From Micromonospora sp. CP22 (GTDB lineage: Bacteria; Actinomycetota; Actinomycetes; Mycobacteriales; Micromonosporaceae): a DNA stretch of 64,000 bases. The first letter of the stretch is position 1, and each line of letters starts with the position of its first letter. Under the pieces are notes generated by a model. That model was not told where the DNA came from, ran no database searches, and saw nothing but the letters and a program-made list of their open reading frames with translations. The stretch is from the NCBI RefSeq assembly GCF_009712475.1, contig NZ_VCJO01000003.1, forward strand, positions 372,916 to 436,915, in the 5' to 3' direction. Below are positions 54,324 to 63,607 of this stretch, piece by piece. Both the position numbers and the translations under genes were made by a program.

Positions 54324-55483
54324 CAGGCGGCGGCGTCCAGCGCGGCCGTGACATCGGCGACCAGGTCGGCGGTGTCTTCCACCCCGCAGGAGAGTCGGAC
54401 GAACCCTGGCGCGGTGTCGTCGCCCCACTGCGCCCGCCGGTCGGCGGTGGTGTGCAGGCCGCCGAAGGAGGTCGCCGCGGCGACCAGCCGGGCCGCGTCG
54501 AGGAAGCGGGCGACCCGCTCGGCGCTGCCGAGATCGAAGGAGAGCACGCCCGGAATCCGCCGCAGCTGTCGCGCCGCCACCGGATACGACGGATCGTCCG
54601 GCAGGCCCGGCCAGCGCAGCCCGGTGACGTCGGCGCGCCCGGCCAGCAGCCGGGCCAGCGCCTCGGCGTTCGCCGTCTGCCGGGCCAGGCGCAGGTCTAG
54701 GGTGGCCAACGACCGGTGGGCCAGCCAGGCGTCGAAGGCGCCGGGAACCGCACCCGTGGCGGTACGCCAGGCGGTCAGCGTCGACAACAGGTCCGGCGAC
54801 CGGGTGGCGAGGTAGCCGAGCAGCAGATCGGAGTGCCCGGTCAGTGCCTTGGTACCGGAGGCCACGACCACGTCCGCCCCGAGGTCGAGCGGACGCTGCC
54901 CGAGCGGGGTGGCGGTGGTGTTGTCCACGGCCAGCAGGGCTCCGGCGGCGTGCACCCGCTCGGCCAGCGCCGGCAGGTCGACGACGTCGAGTCCCGGGTT
55001 CGCGGGCGTCTCCACCAACACCAGCCGTACCCCGTCGAACGGTGGGTACGGCCCGGCGGTCGGCGCGAACAGCACCCGTACGTCGTTGCCGGCGAGCGTG
55101 TCGGTGGCGAACGCACGCACCGGGAAGTACCCGTCGGCGGGCAGCACCACCGTGTTCCCCGCCCGCAGCACCGCCAGCAGCAGCCCGGTTATCGCCGCCT
55201 GTCCGCTGGCGAAGACCCGGCAGTCGCCGCCCTCAAGCTCGCCGATCGCGGCCTCCAGCAGCCGACGGGTCGGGTTGTCCGGGCGTCCGTACCCGTTCGG
55301 GGACGCCTCCGGCCCCTGCCACGGGTCGAGGTGGTACGGCGCGGCGAGCACCGGCCCGGGCAGGAACGGCGCGCCGGGGGTGGGCTCGGGCAGACCGGCG
55401 TGTACGCACCGGGTGCCGTCCCCGTGCCCCGGGAACGCCTGCTCGTGCTGCTCCGGGGAGAGCCATCGGTACTCGTCCGCCAT
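54323..55483 (-). CDS. Cys/Met-metabolism PLP enzyme (cystathionine gamma-lyase/synthase-like)
   Basis: A 386-residue fold-type I PLP enzyme. The phosphate loop ASGQAAITGLLLAVL, YGRPDNPTRRLLEAAIGELEG near the active site, DNTTATPL carrying the cofactor Asp and the Schiff-base lysine in VVASGTKALTGHSD identify the family. It may act as cystathionine lyase or a related C-S lyase; the exact reaction cannot be told. ATG 55483 has GGAG 5 bases upstream, overlapping the gpsA stop region, so it is coupled to gpsA. Confidence 0.87.
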   Translation of the reverse strand: MADEYRWLSPEQHEQAFPGHGDGTRCVHAGLPEPTPGAPFLPGPVLAAPYHLDPWQGPEASPNGYGRPDNPTRRLLEAAIGELEGGDCRVFASGQAAITGLLLAVLRAGNTVVLPADGYFPVRAFATDTLAGNDVRVLFAPTAGPYPPFDGVRLVLVETPANPGLDVVDLPALAERVHAAGALLAVDNTTATPLGQRPLDLGADVVVASGTKALTGHSDLLLGYLATRSPDLLSTLTAWRTATGAVPGAFDAWLAHRSLATLDLRLARQTANAEALARLLAGRADVTGLRWPGLPDDPSYPVAARQLRRIPGVLSFDLGSAERVARFLDAARLVAAATSFGGLHTTADRRAQWGDDTAPGFVRLSCGVEDTADLVADVTAALDAAA

Positions 55484-55485
55484 GC

Positions 55486-56484
55486 TCACTCCGGCTTCGT
55501 GGTGCGGCTCATCAGGGCCTGGACCGCCAACCGGGGATCCACCCCCTCGTGGCAGACCAGCTCGACCTGCTCGGTAATCGGCATCTCCACTCCGTGCGCG
55601 CGGGCCAGATCCCGGATCGCCAGCGCGCTCTTCACCCCCTCGGCGGTCTGCCGGGTGGCCACCCGTGCCTCTTCGAGGGTCGCGCCCCGGCCGAGGTGCT
55701 CGCCGAAGGTGCGGTTACGGGCCGACGGCGACGAGCAGGAGGCCACCAGATCACCCATCCCGGCCAGGCCCGCGAAGGTGAGCGGATCCGCGCCGAGGGC
55801 GACCCCGAGCCGGGCGGTCTCGGCCAGCCCTCGGGTGACCAGCATGGCCCGGGTGTTGTGTCCGAAGCCCATCGCCGTGGCGATGCCGTACGCCAGGGCG
55901 ATCACGTTCTTCACCGCCCCGCCCAGCTCACAACCGATCACGTCGTCGTTGGTGTACGGGCGGAAGTACGGCGTGGTGATCGACCGCTGCACCAGCGTCG
56001 CCCGGTCGGAATCGGTACAGGCGACGACGGTGGCCGCGGGTTGCTCCGCGGCGATCTCCGGTGCCAGGTTGGGGCCGGAGACCACCACCACCCGGTCCGC
56101 CGCGACCTTGGCGGTCTCGACGATCACCTCGCTCATCCGCTTGGTGGTGCCGAGTTCGATGCCCTTCATCAACGACACCAGGGTCGCCTCGGGATGCAGG
56201 TGCTCGACCCACTCGGCGAGGTTGCCGCGCAGGGTCTGCGACGGCACCGCCAGCACCACCATCTCGGCACCCGTGATCGCTTCGACGGGGTCGCCGGTTC
56301 CGGTGATCCGCTCCGGCAACACCACCCCGGGCAGGTACTCCGGATTACGTCGCTCGACGCGGATCACGTCGGCGATCGACTGTCGTCGCGCCCAGAGCGT
56401 CACGTCCCGGCCCGCGTCGGCGAGGATCTTCGCGAACGCCGTACCCCACGACCCGGCCCCCAGCACCGCCACATGCCCGTTCAC
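55486..56484 (-). CDS. gpsA: Glycerol-3-phosphate dehydrogenase [NAD(P)+]
   Basis: GpsA makes sn-glycerol-3-phosphate for phospholipids. The 332-residue protein has the NAD loop [26 protein letters not shown], the catalytic lysine region [18 protein letters not shown] and [18 protein letters not shown] 56484 has GGAGG 7 bases upstream. It follows plsC by 76 bases, linking substrate supply to acylation, and keeps the actinobacterial plsC-gpsA order. Confidence 0.96.
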   Translation of the reverse strand: MNGHVAVLGAGSWGTAFAKILADAGRDVTLWARRQSIADVIRVERRNPEYLPGVVLPERITGTGDPVEAITGAEMVVLAVPSQTLRGNLAEWVEHLHPEATLVSLMKGIELGTTKRMSEVIVETAKVAADRVVVVSGPNLAPEIAAEQPAATVVACTDSDRATLVQRSITTPYFRPYTNDDVIGCELGGAVKNVIALAYGIATAMGFGHNTRAMLVTRGLAETARLGVALGADPLTFAGLAGMGDLVASCSSPSARNRTFGEHLGRGATLEEARVATRQTAEGVKSALAIRDLARAHGVEMPITEQVELVCHEGVDPRLAVQALMSRTTKPE

Positions 56485-56560
56485 GCCGCCGCCTCCCTGC
56501 GGTCGGCGTCGTCGTGAGGCCCCACCGCACCGCACCGATGATTCACTCGCTGACGCTCGC

Positions 56561-57298
56561 TCATACCGTCTTCTCCGGGCGTTGGCGGTCGGTCTGCGAG
56601 CGGGTGGGACGCTGCCACAGCGGCGGTGGTGTCCCGCCCCGGATCTCGGCGAGCGTGTCCCGCAGCCGCAGCATGATCACGTCGGTCATCTCCTCCAGCA
56701 CCTGCCGGGTCGGGGTGGCACCGGCCCAGCGGCTCAGGTCGATCGGCGGCCCGGCCACCACGGTCACCGGGATCCTGGGCCGCAGGTTGATCCGGGTGGT
56801 GCGCGGATCGAAGATCCGCTCCGGCCCCCACATCGCCACCGGCACCACCGGGGCACCCGTGGCCAACGCCAGCCGGGCGGCCCCGGTCTTACCCTTCATC
56901 GGCCACAGGTCCGGTTCGCGGCTGATGGTCCCCTCCGGGTAGATGATCACAGCTCCACCCTCGTTGAGCGCCGCGACCAGGGCGTCCAGCGACTTCACCG
57001 CGTCGACCGTGCCCCGCTCGACCGGAATCTGCCGACACCAGTGCAGGATCCGGCCGAGCACCGGCACCTTGAACACGCTCGCCTTGCCGAGGAACTGTGG
57101 CCACCGCCCGGCGTCGTAGACGAAGTGGGCGCAGACCAGCGGATCGGCGTGCGAGATGTGGTTCGGCACGATGATCACCGGACCGTCCTGCCTCAGGTGC
57201 TCCATGCCTCGCCAGGTACGCCGTGTCCAAACGGTCAGTACCGGCTTCACCAGCACCACGGCGACCCACTGCCAGAATCCCAGCTTCCGACGCCCCAC
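56561..57298 (-). CDS. plsC: 1-acylglycerol-3-phosphate acyltransferase
   Basis: A 245-residue PlsC/LPLAT protein. HX4D motif [12 protein letters not shown] and EGT motif [15 protein letters not shown] are intact, with an N-terminal hydrophobic helix ([17 protein letters not shown]). It adds the second acyl chain to lysophosphatidate at the membrane. GTG 57298 has GAGGAGG 4 bases upstream; the longer frame is antisense to cofC and rejected. Confidence 0.93.
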   Translation of the reverse strand: MGRRKLGFWQWVAVVLVKPVLTVWTRRTWRGMEHLRQDGPVIIVPNHISHADPLVCAHFVYDAGRWPQFLGKASVFKVPVLGRILHWCRQIPVERGTVDAVKSLDALVAALNEGGAVIIYPEGTISREPDLWPMKGKTGAARLALATGAPVVPVAMWGPERIFDPRTTRINLRPRIPVTVVAGPPIDLSRWAGATPTRQVLEEMTDVIMLRLRDTLAEIRGGTPPPLWQRPTRSQTDRQRPEKTV

Positions 57299-57428
57299 CG
57301 TGCCTCCTCGTGCCCGCCCCGACCCACCCACCGGAGGAAACCGGTGAGGTTCGCAGCCGAAATCATGCCTGCTCGCCCCCGGTACGGGCCAGTGAGGGTA
57401 CCGCCGCCCGGCTGGCAGGATGGCAGGC

Positions 57429-58070
57429 GTGACGCAGTCCTGGACGGTGGTGGTGCCGGTCAAGCGCCTGGCAGCCGCGAAGAGCCGGCTGCGTGGCGGG
57501 CTGCCGGGCGTACCCCATCAGGACCTCGCCCTGGCCCTGGCCACCGACACCCTGGCGGCGGTGCGGGCCTGCCCGGCGGTGGCCGAGGTGCTGGTGGTCA
57601 CCGACGACGTCCGGGTCGCCGACATGGCCCGTTCCGGGGGTGCCAGGGTGCTGCCGGACGTCGCGGACGCCGGGCTCAACGCCGCCTTCCGGCACGGCGC
57701 GGCCGGTGTCGCCGGGTGGGTGGCCGGGCTCACCGCCGACCTGCCCGCCCTGCGACCGGCCGAGTTGGCGGCGGCGCTGCACAAGACGACGACCGGGCAG
57801 CCGGGGCTACGCCGGTTCGTGGCCGACGCCCCGGGCACCGGCACCGTGCTGCTGGCGGCACCGCCGGGCGTGCCACTGGACCCACGCTTCGGGCCGGGTT
57901 CGGCCGCCGCGCACTCGGCGAGCGGCGCGCACCCGCTCACCGGCGACTGGCCCAGCCTGCGGCGCGACGTGGACACCGCCGACGACCTGGCCGCCGCGGC
58001 GCGGCTCGGGCTCGGGCCGCGCACCACGGCGCTGGTCGCCGGTCGCCTCAGCGAATCCTCGTCCACCTGA
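57429..58070 (+). CDS. fbiD: Phosphoenolpyruvate/2-phospholactate guanylyltransferase (F420 biosynthesis)
   Basis: CofC/FbiD activates phosphoenolpyruvate (or 2-phospholactate) with GTP for coenzyme F420. The 213-residue protein shows the nucleotidyltransferase loop VVVPVKRLAAAKSRLRG, LVVTDDVRVADMA, LTADLPALRPAEL and the GTG-rich DAPGTGTVLLAAPPG. It matches the position of Rv2983. GTG 57429 has CAGGA upstream; ATG 57420 is an alternative. Partner genes fbiA/fbiB are not in the window. Confidence 0.9.
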   Translation: MTQSWTVVVPVKRLAAAKSRLRGGLPGVPHQDLALALATDTLAAVRACPAVAEVLVVTDDVRVADMARSGGARVLPDVADAGLNAAFRHGAAGVAGWVAGLTADLPALRPAELAAALHKTTTGQPGLRRFVADAPGTGTVLLAAPPGVPLDPRFGPGSAAAHSASGAHPLTGDWPSLRRDVDTADDLAAAARLGLGPRTTALVAGRLSESSST

Positions 58071-58099
58071 CCTCGTGGAGCGGGACCGGCCGAGCGCGG

Positions 58100-58105
58100 T
58101 ACGGT
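58100..58105 (+). promoter_or_regulatory. Candidate -10 box, leaderless small-OB-protein transcript
   Basis: TACGGT is followed by 6 bases and ATG. It lies within 35 bases of the fbiD stop and provides an own promoter for the small gene. Confidence 0.5.
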
Positions 58106-58111
58106 GCTGGC

Positions 58112-58309
58112 ATGCAGGGCACGGTGGCGACCTTCGACGCGGCTACCCGCAGCGGGCTGCTGCTGCTGGACGACGGCACCGAACTACCCTTCCCGGCCCC
58201 GGCGTTCGACGCCTCCGGGCTACGCCTGCTCCGCCTCGGCCAGCGGGTACGCGTGGAAACCGACGCCTCCGGCACCGTCGTACGCGTCACGCTGCCGACG
58301 ATGTCCTGA
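58112..58309 (+). CDS. Small cold-shock/OB-fold-like protein
   Basis: A 65-residue protein, MQGTVATFDAATRSGLLLLD followed by DGTELPFPAPAF and two short strands with VRVETDASGTVVRVTL. The pattern (GTV-x-F-D, G-L-L-DDG, final strand) resembles the cold-shock domain but without the RNP aromatic motifs. It probably binds a small ligand or RNA; this is uncertain. Its leaderless start and lack of overlap set it apart from fbiD and ppk. Confidence 0.72.
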   Translation: MQGTVATFDAATRSGLLLLDDGTELPFPAPAFDASGLRLLRLGQRVRVETDASGTVVRVTLPTMS

Positions 58310-58322
58310 CTACCCACTCCAA

Positions 58323-58356
58323 GTTCGTTCGGCGTTAACTCTGTTCGGGTGATTAT
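58323..58356 (+). promoter_or_regulatory. Putative PHO-like direct repeats and -10 before ppk
   Basis: GTTCGTTCGGC and GTTAACTCTGT are adjacent 11-base units resembling the PhoP box (GTTCACC plus four), each matching 4-5 of 7 core positions. A third GTTCGGG is off-phase by two bases. GATTAT then lies 6 bases before the ppk GTG. Weak individually; position before a phosphate gene makes it worth testing. Confidence 0.3.
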
Positions 58357-58362
58357 GAACTG

Positions 58363-60579
58363 GTGAGCACCCCTCGCGAACGTTCCACCAGCCCGGCCGC
58401 CGACACCGTCGGCGGCAGCGACGCGGCGGCCGACTCCGCGGGCCTGGAGGAGGTGCTGGACCCGGTCTCCGGGGCGGGCCTGCCTCCGCCCACCGACGAA
58501 CCGGAATCCGTCCCGCCGCTGCCCGCGGACCGCTTCCTCAACCGGGAGCTGTCCTGGCTCGACTTCAACGCCCGGGTGCTCGCCCTGGCCGAGGACCATC
58601 GCACCCCACTGCTGGAGCGGGCCAAGTTCCTGGCCATCTTCGCCAGCAACCTGGACGAGTTCTACATGGTGCGGGTGGCCGGGCTGAAGCGCCGGCTCTC
58701 TGCCGGCCTACCCGTCCGGGGTGGCGACGGGCTGCCGCTGCGGACCCAGCTGGCGCTGATCGCGGAACGGGCCGCCGCCCTGGTGACCCGACAGGCCACC
58801 TGTTACGTCGACGACCTGCTGCCGAAGCTCGCCGCCGAGGACATCCAGGTGTTGTGCTGGTCCGACCTCGACGACGCCGAGCGGGAACGGCTGCGCACCT
58901 ACTTCCGGGAGAAGATCTTCCCGGTGCTCACCCCGCTGGCGGTCGACCCGGCCCACCCGTTCCCGTACATCTCGGGTCGATCGCTCAACCTGGCCGTCGC
59001 GGTACGCGACCCGGACGGCGGGCCGGAGCTGTTCGCCCGGGTGAAGGTCCCCAACAACGTGCCCCGCTTCGTCCGGGTCGACCGGGACGGGCCCGGGGTC
59101 CGGATGCTGCCGGTGGAGGACCTCATCTCGGTGCACCTCGGTCAGCTCTTCTCCGGCATGCAGGTGGTCGAGTGCCACCTGTTCCGGGTCACCCGCAACG
59201 CCGAGGTGGAGGTCGACGAGGACCGGGACGAGGACCTGCTCCAAGCGCTGGAACGGGAACTGGCCCGCCGCCGTTTCGGCCCGCCGGTGCGGCTGGAGGT
59301 GGCCGACTCGATCTCCGACCACATGCTGGAGTTGCTCGTCCGGGAACTGGACATGGACGCCCAGGACGTGTTGCGGGTCCGTGGCCTGCTGGATCTCTCC
59401 GCGCTGTGGCAGCTGTACGGCGAGGCCGACCGGCCGGATCTGAAGGATCCGCCGTTCGTCCCGGCCACCCACCCCCGGCTCGTCGAGGGCGAGGTGCCGC
59501 GCAGCGTCTTCGCCACCCTGCGCGACGGCGACGTGCTGGTACACCACCCGTACCACTCCTTCGCCACCAGCGTGCAACGGTTCATCGAGCAGGCCGCCGC
59601 AGACCCGAACGTGCTGGCCATCAAGCAGACGCTCTACCGCACCAGTGGCGACTCACCGATCGTGGACGCGCTGGTCGACGCCGCCGCCGCCGGCAAACAG
59701 GTGGTGGTGCTGGTCGAGTTGAAGGCCCGCTTCGACGAGGTGGCCAACATCGGCTGGGCCCGCACCCTGGAACGGGCCGGCTGCCACGTCGTCTACGGCC
59801 TGGTCGGTCTCAAGACCCACTGCAAGACGGCCCTGGTGGTACGGCAGGAGGGCAACCAGATCCGCCGCTACTGCCACATCGGCACCGGCAACTACCACCC
59901 GAAGACCGCACGGCTCTACGAGGACTTCGGCATGCTCACCGCCGATCCCGAGATCGGTGCCGACCTGACCGACCTGTTCAACGTGCTCACCGGCTACAGC
60001 CGGCAGACCGCGTACCGGCGGCTGCTGGTGGCGCCGCAGGGCATCCGTCGTGGCCTGATCGAACGGATCGGGCGAGAGGTCGCCCAGGTCCGGCTGGGCA
60101 TGCCGGGACTCGTCCAGTTCAAGGTGAACGCGCTGGTCGACGAGGAGATCACCGACGCGCTGTACCGGGCCTCGCAGGCCGGCGTACACGTCGACCTGAT
60201 CATCCGGGGCATGTGCACGTTGCGGCCGGGGGTACCCGGGCTGTCGGAGAACATCCGGGTGCGTTCGATCCTCGGCCGCTTCCTGGAACACTCCCGGATC
60301 TTCCGGTTCGGCAACAACGGCGACGGCGAGTTCTGGATCGGCTCCGCCGACCTGATGCACCGCAACCTGGATCGCCGGGTGGAGGCGCTGGTCCAGGTGA
60401 CCGACCCGGTGGCCCGAGCCGAGCTGGACCATGTCCTCAGCAGCGCGATGAGCCCGGAGGTGGACGCGTTCGAGTTGGCCGGCGACGGCAGCTGGACCCG
60501 CCACCCGGGCCGACCGGGGCACGCCCCGAGTCACCTGCAACACCTGCTGCTGCGTCATGTCGGCAGCACGGCCGGTTGA
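58363..60579 (+). CDS. ppk: Polyphosphate kinase 1
   Basis: PPK1 makes inorganic polyphosphate from ATP reversibly. The 738-residue protein has a Ser/Ala/Pro-rich leader (1-55), the PPK N domain ([20 protein letters not shown]), [15 protein letters not shown], the middle domain, and two catalytic C domains. The phosphorylated-His region is [13 protein letters not shown] with [39 protein letters not shown] is the second. It sits next to mutT1 as in M. tuberculosis. No Shine-Dalgarno is seen. Confidence 0.96.
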   Translation: MSTPRERSTSPAADTVGGSDAAADSAGLEEVLDPVSGAGLPPPTDEPESVPPLPADRFLNRELSWLDFNARVLALAEDHRTPLLERAKFLAIFASNLDEFYMVRVAGLKRRLSAGLPVRGGDGLPLRTQLALIAERAAALVTRQATCYVDDLLPKLAAEDIQVLCWSDLDDAERERLRTYFREKIFPVLTPLAVDPAHPFPYISGRSLNLAVAVRDPDGGPELFARVKVPNNVPRFVRVDRDGPGVRMLPVEDLISVHLGQLFSGMQVVECHLFRVTRNAEVEVDEDRDEDLLQALERELARRRFGPPVRLEVADSISDHMLELLVRELDMDAQDVLRVRGLLDLSALWQLYGEADRPDLKDPPFVPATHPRLVEGEVPRSVFATLRDGDVLVHHPYHSFATSVQRFIEQAAADPNVLAIKQTLYRTSGDSPIVDALVDAAAAGKQVVVLVELKARFDEVANIGWARTLERAGCHVVYGLVGLKTHCKTALVVRQEGNQIRRYCHIGTGNYHPKTARLYEDFGMLTADPEIGADLTDLFNVLTGYSRQTAYRRLLVAPQGIRRGLIERIGREVAQVRLGMPGLVQFKVNALVDEEITDALYRASQAGVHVDLIIRGMCTLRPGVPGLSENIRVRSILGRFLEHSRIFRFGNNGDGEFWIGSADLMHRNLDRRVEALVQVTDPVARAELDHVLSSAMSPEVDAFELAGDGSWTRHPGRPGHAPSHLQHLLLRHVGSTAG

Positions 60580-60591
60580 GCTCGGCGGTAA

Positions 60592-60597
60592 TAGGCT
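60592..60597 (+). promoter_or_regulatory. Candidate -10 box before the mutT1 leader frame
   Basis: TAGGCT is followed by 6 bases and a GTG (60604), not by the mutT1 start. The transcript would therefore open with a short frame. Confidence 0.5.
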
Positions 60598-60603
60598 GAG
60601 CGG

Positions 60604-60717
60604 GTGGTCGAGGAGAAACGGGCGTTCACGGTGCGGGTCGCGGGGTGGTCACCCGACCTGTCCCCCGCCGTGCCGGTCTCGCGTGTCCGGCGAGGTCGCT
60701 CCCGGTGGCCGGGGTGA
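60604..60717 (+). CDS. Short leader frame overlapping the mutT1 start
   Basis: A 37-codon frame (VVEEKRAFTVRVAGWSPDLS onward, Arg-rich end) begins exactly where a leaderless transcript would. It ends in a TGA sharing GTGA with the mutT1 start at 60714. It may be a coupling leader peptide, a tiny protein, or the displaced N-terminus of mutT1 after a frameshift. No family is recognised. Existence as a product is inference. Confidence 0.45.
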   Translation: MVEEKRAFTVRVAGWSPDLSPAVPVSRVRRGRSRWPG

Positions 60718-61583
60718 CCGAGATCCGGGCCGCCGGCGGCGTGGTGTGGCGACCGGCGGACACCGACGACGTCGAGGTGTGTCTGGTGCACCGGCCCCGG
60801 TACGGCGACTGGACGCTGCCGAAGGGCAAGCTGGAGCCGGGCGAGCACCCGCTGCTCGCCGCCGTTCGGGAGGTGGCCGAGGAGACTGACGCGCAGGCCG
60901 CGCCGCAACTGCGGCTGCCGTCGGTGCGGTACCGCAGCGAAGGCCGGTTCAAGGTGGTCGACTACTGGACGATGCGGGCGGTGGGCACCGGCGGATTCCA
61001 GCCCGACACGGAGGTCGACGAGGTCCGGTGGTTGCCCGTCGACGAGGCGATGACCCTGGTCAGCTACCCGCACGACGTGGAGGTGCTCGCCGCGTTCGCG
61101 GCGCTGCCGCCGGTCACCACGACCCTGATGCTGGTCCGGCACGGCCACGCCGGTAACCGGCTGGGCTGGCCCGGCCCGGACACCGGCCGACCACTGGACG
61201 CCCGTGGCTGGTCCGAGGCACACGCGCTGGCACCGCTGATCGGGCTGATCCGCCCGGCCCGGTTGCTCTCCGCGTCGCCACGCCGGTGCGTGCAGACCCT
61301 CGACCCGGCTGCCGCGTTGCTGGACCTGCCGATCGAGGTCTGCGGCGACCTGGACGAGCCGAGCGCCGGCCAGCAGCCCGACGAACGCGTGCTGGCCGCC
61401 GCCGCGCGCATGGCCGAGCTGGCCGCCGCAGGCGAAGCGTCGGCGTTGTGCAGCCAGGGCGCGGTGATTCCCGGTGCTTTGGAACGGTTGGCGGGGCGGT
61501 GCGGTGACTACGCCACCGGCAAGGGCGGCGGCTGGCTGCTCGCCTTCACCGGTGGCCACCTCGTCGCCGCCGACCGCCTCTGA
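60714..61583 (+). CDS. mutT1: MutT1-type NUDIX hydrolase fused to a histidine phosphatase
   Basis: A 289-residue two-domain enzyme. The NUDIX domain (1-130) has the box GKLEPGEHPLLAAVREVAEE. The phosphoglycerate-mutase-like domain (about 140-289) starts TTLMLVRHGHAGNRLGW, with SASPRRCVQTLDPAA, and ends CSQGAVIPG. The mycobacterial ortholog (Rv2985) degrades 8-oxo-GTP and diadenosine polyphosphates. The box ends EETDA rather than EETG, a minor deviation. GTG 60714 is in GTGA overlap with a leader frame; GTG 60705 is an alternative. Confidence 0.9.
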   Translation: MTEIRAAGGVVWRPADTDDVEVCLVHRPRYGDWTLPKGKLEPGEHPLLAAVREVAEETDAQAAPQLRLPSVRYRSEGRFKVVDYWTMRAVGTGGFQPDTEVDEVRWLPVDEAMTLVSYPHDVEVLAAFAALPPVTTTLMLVRHGHAGNRLGWPGPDTGRPLDARGWSEAHALAPLIGLIRPARLLSASPRRCVQTLDPAAALLDLPIEVCGDLDEPSAGQQPDERVLAAAARMAELAAAGEASALCSQGAVIPGALERLAGRCGDYATGKGGGWLLAFTGGHLVAADRL

Positions 61584-61588
61584 CCCGA

Positions 61589-63523
61589 TCAGCTTGCGGG
61601 CAGGGTGAGGGTGACGGCGACCGGCAGGTGGTCGCTGGCGGTGCCCGGCACCGCGACCGCGTCGGAGGCGACCAGGTCGGCCGAGACGAAGACGTGGTCG
61701 ATCTGCTCACGCGGGTCGTCCGCCGGGCTGGTCGGCAGCGGGCGGGCCGAGGCCAGCGCGTCGACCAACCCGGCACCGGCGAACGCGGTGAACGCCGGAT
61801 CGCCCGGCTCGGTGTTGAGGTCACCGGCGACCACCAGCGGTGCGCCGTCGGCGTACTCGGTGGCGAAGTCCGCGACGGCGCGGGCCTGCACCACCGGGTC
61901 CGTGCCGGGCGGCGGTTGCAGATGGGTGCTCACCACGGCCAGGCGTACGCCGTCACTGAAGTCGACGGTGACGCCGAGCGCCTGCGCTCCGGTGGGCGCA
62001 CCCACCGCCGGTAGGGCACGGGTACGTGCCCGCTGCACCGGCCAGCGGCTGAGCACCGCGTCCCCCCACAGCGGGTCGGCGGCGGGCGCGAAAACGTACG
62101 GCATCCCCAGCCGGGCGGCGAGCAGTTCCAGGGTGTCGTGGCCGCCGTTGAGCAGCCAGCCCCGGTCGACCTCGCTGAGCACCACCACGTCGGCTCGGCC
62201 GATCGCCCGGTGCAGTGCCCTGGGATCGAAGCGGCCGTCGAGGCCGAAGCCCATCCGGATGTTGTACGCCACCAACCGGACCTGCTCCGGCGGCCCGTCC
62301 CGATTGGTCGCCGTGAGCCACGGTCCGTGCAGCACGGCGGCGGCGAAGGCGACGAGGGCGGCCAGCGCCGCGTACCACCGCACGGAACGCGTGGACGGCA
62401 GCTGCGGCGACCGCTCGGCGGCGGGGTTGACCCGCATCGCGACCACCACGATCAGGGCGGCCACCACGGCCGGCAGCCACTGGTTGGGGTAACCGAGGTC
62501 GTAGGCGGCGTAGTACAGCACCGAGGCGACGGCGAAGACGAGCATGCCGCCCACGACCGCGTACGCCGCCCCGCTGCGGGCGACCGGCGACGCCGCACCG
62601 ACCAGGCCGAGGCAACCACCCAGCCCTGCGGCGCTGAGCAGCACGGCGAGGGTGAGCAGCGTCGGTGGGCCGAATCCGTTCAGCAGGACCCCGACCAGCA
62701 GCAGTACCGGCGGCACCGTCCGCCACCGGTGCCGCGGCGCGGTCAGCGCGCCGAACAGGAACAGTGGTGCGGCGACACCCAGCGGTGCCAGCGCGAACAG
62801 CGGCGGCCCGGCGGTGCCGGCCTCGCCGTACCAGTACGACATCGCGACGCCCGCGACCGCCGGTGACAGCGCGAGCATCCCGCCGAGCAGCAGCGTCGGT
62901 CCGACCAGCAACCAGGCCGGTCCGACCGACGGGGTGTCGCCGTCACGGGTGCGACCGAAGGTGACCTCGGCGGCCAGCAACGCCGCCACGAGCGCCACGC
63001 TGGCCACCCACGCCGGCCACCACTGCCACCACACCAGGTCGTACGTGCCGAGCAGCGCGTGCCCCAGCGCGCTCGCGGTCAGCCCCAACGCCAACCCGGG
63101 AACCGGATGCGCGACCCGGACGGCGGTGGCGGCCAGCCAGATCAGACCGGCGAGCAGACCGGCGCTGGCCAGCCAGAGTTGGGCCCGGCCGCCCGGCGCG
63201 GCGGTGAGGGTGAGCCGGGAGACACCGAGGAGCAGCACCGCGGTGGCACCGACGACGTCGGCACCGACCCGCGCCACGAGGAACGGGGCGGCGAACGCCA
63301 CCACGAACCAGCCGAGCGCGAACGCGCCGAGCAACTCGGCCGGGGTGGACGCGGCCTGCCCGAAGATGGTGATGACCGACGGCAGGAAGACCCGCAGCAC
63401 GTCGGTCAGGACGACGATTCCCAGGGCCAGGGCGACGGTGCCGAGACGACGCTGACGCAACAGGTTCTCTTTCCGCCGAGGGGTGGTGCGGCGATTCTGC
63501 TGGCCCTGCCCGGTGCCGGTCAA
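61589..63523 (-). CDS. Multi-spanning membrane protein with an endonuclease/exonuclease/phosphatase domain
   Basis: A 644-residue protein: about ten membrane helices over residues 30-400, then a C-terminal EEP-fold domain (about 415-640). Its motifs LVAYNIRMGFGLDGRFDPR, VVVLSEVDRGW, AVLSRWPV, VVSTHLQPP, VAGDLNTEPGD and the closing DHVFVS and SDHLPV carry the expected catalytic Asp, His, Asn and Glu. The EEP domain is probably outside or membrane-proximal and may cleave a phosphodiester in lipid or nucleic acid. The start is TTG with weak GGAAC upstream; it might begin further downstream. Confidence 0.82.
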   Translation of the reverse strand: MTGTGQGQQNRRTTPRRKENLLRQRRLGTVALALGIVVLTDVLRVFLPSVITIFGQAASTPAELLGAFALGWFVVAFAAPFLVARVGADVVGATAVLLLGVSRLTLTAAPGGRAQLWLASAGLLAGLIWLAATAVRVAHPVPGLALGLTASALGHALLGTYDLVWWQWWPAWVASVALVAALLAAEVTFGRTRDGDTPSVGPAWLLVGPTLLLGGMLALSPAVAGVAMSYWYGEAGTAGPPLFALAPLGVAAPLFLFGALTAPRHRWRTVPPVLLLVGVLLNGFGPPTLLTLAVLLSAAGLGGCLGLVGAASPVARSGAAYAVVGGMLVFAVASVLYYAAYDLGYPNQWLPAVVAALIVVVAMRVNPAAERSPQLPSTRSVRWYAALAALVAFAAAVLHGPWLTATNRDGPPEQVRLVAYNIRMGFGLDGRFDPRALHRAIGRADVVVLSEVDRGWLLNGGHDTLELLAARLGMPYVFAPAADPLWGDAVLSRWPVQRARTRALPAVGAPTGAQALGVTVDFSDGVRLAVVSTHLQPPPGTDPVVQARAVADFATEYADGAPLVVAGDLNTEPGDPAFTAFAGAGLVDALASARPLPTSPADDPREQIDHVFVSADLVASDAVAVPGTASDHLPVAVTLTLPAS

Positions 63524-63562
63524 CGGTTCCGCGACGGGGTTACCCGTCGGGTGGGCACATGG

Positions 63563-63594
63563 CGAGGGCGCCCGCCGACTGGCGGACGCCCTCG
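63563..63594 (-). terminator. Terminator downstream of hupB
   Basis: Stem CGAGGGCG + CCGCC with their complements, with one C/A mismatch and a GACT loop, lies 14 bases after the hupB stop on the minus strand. Confidence 0.75.
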
Positions 63595-63607
63595 TCGTAC
63601 GACCGGC

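Noticed and set aside
54716-58309. A 1197-codon plus-strand frame
   Set aside because: It is antisense to gpsA, plsC and the PLP gene for most of its length; only its last 65 codons are a plausible gene, reported separately.
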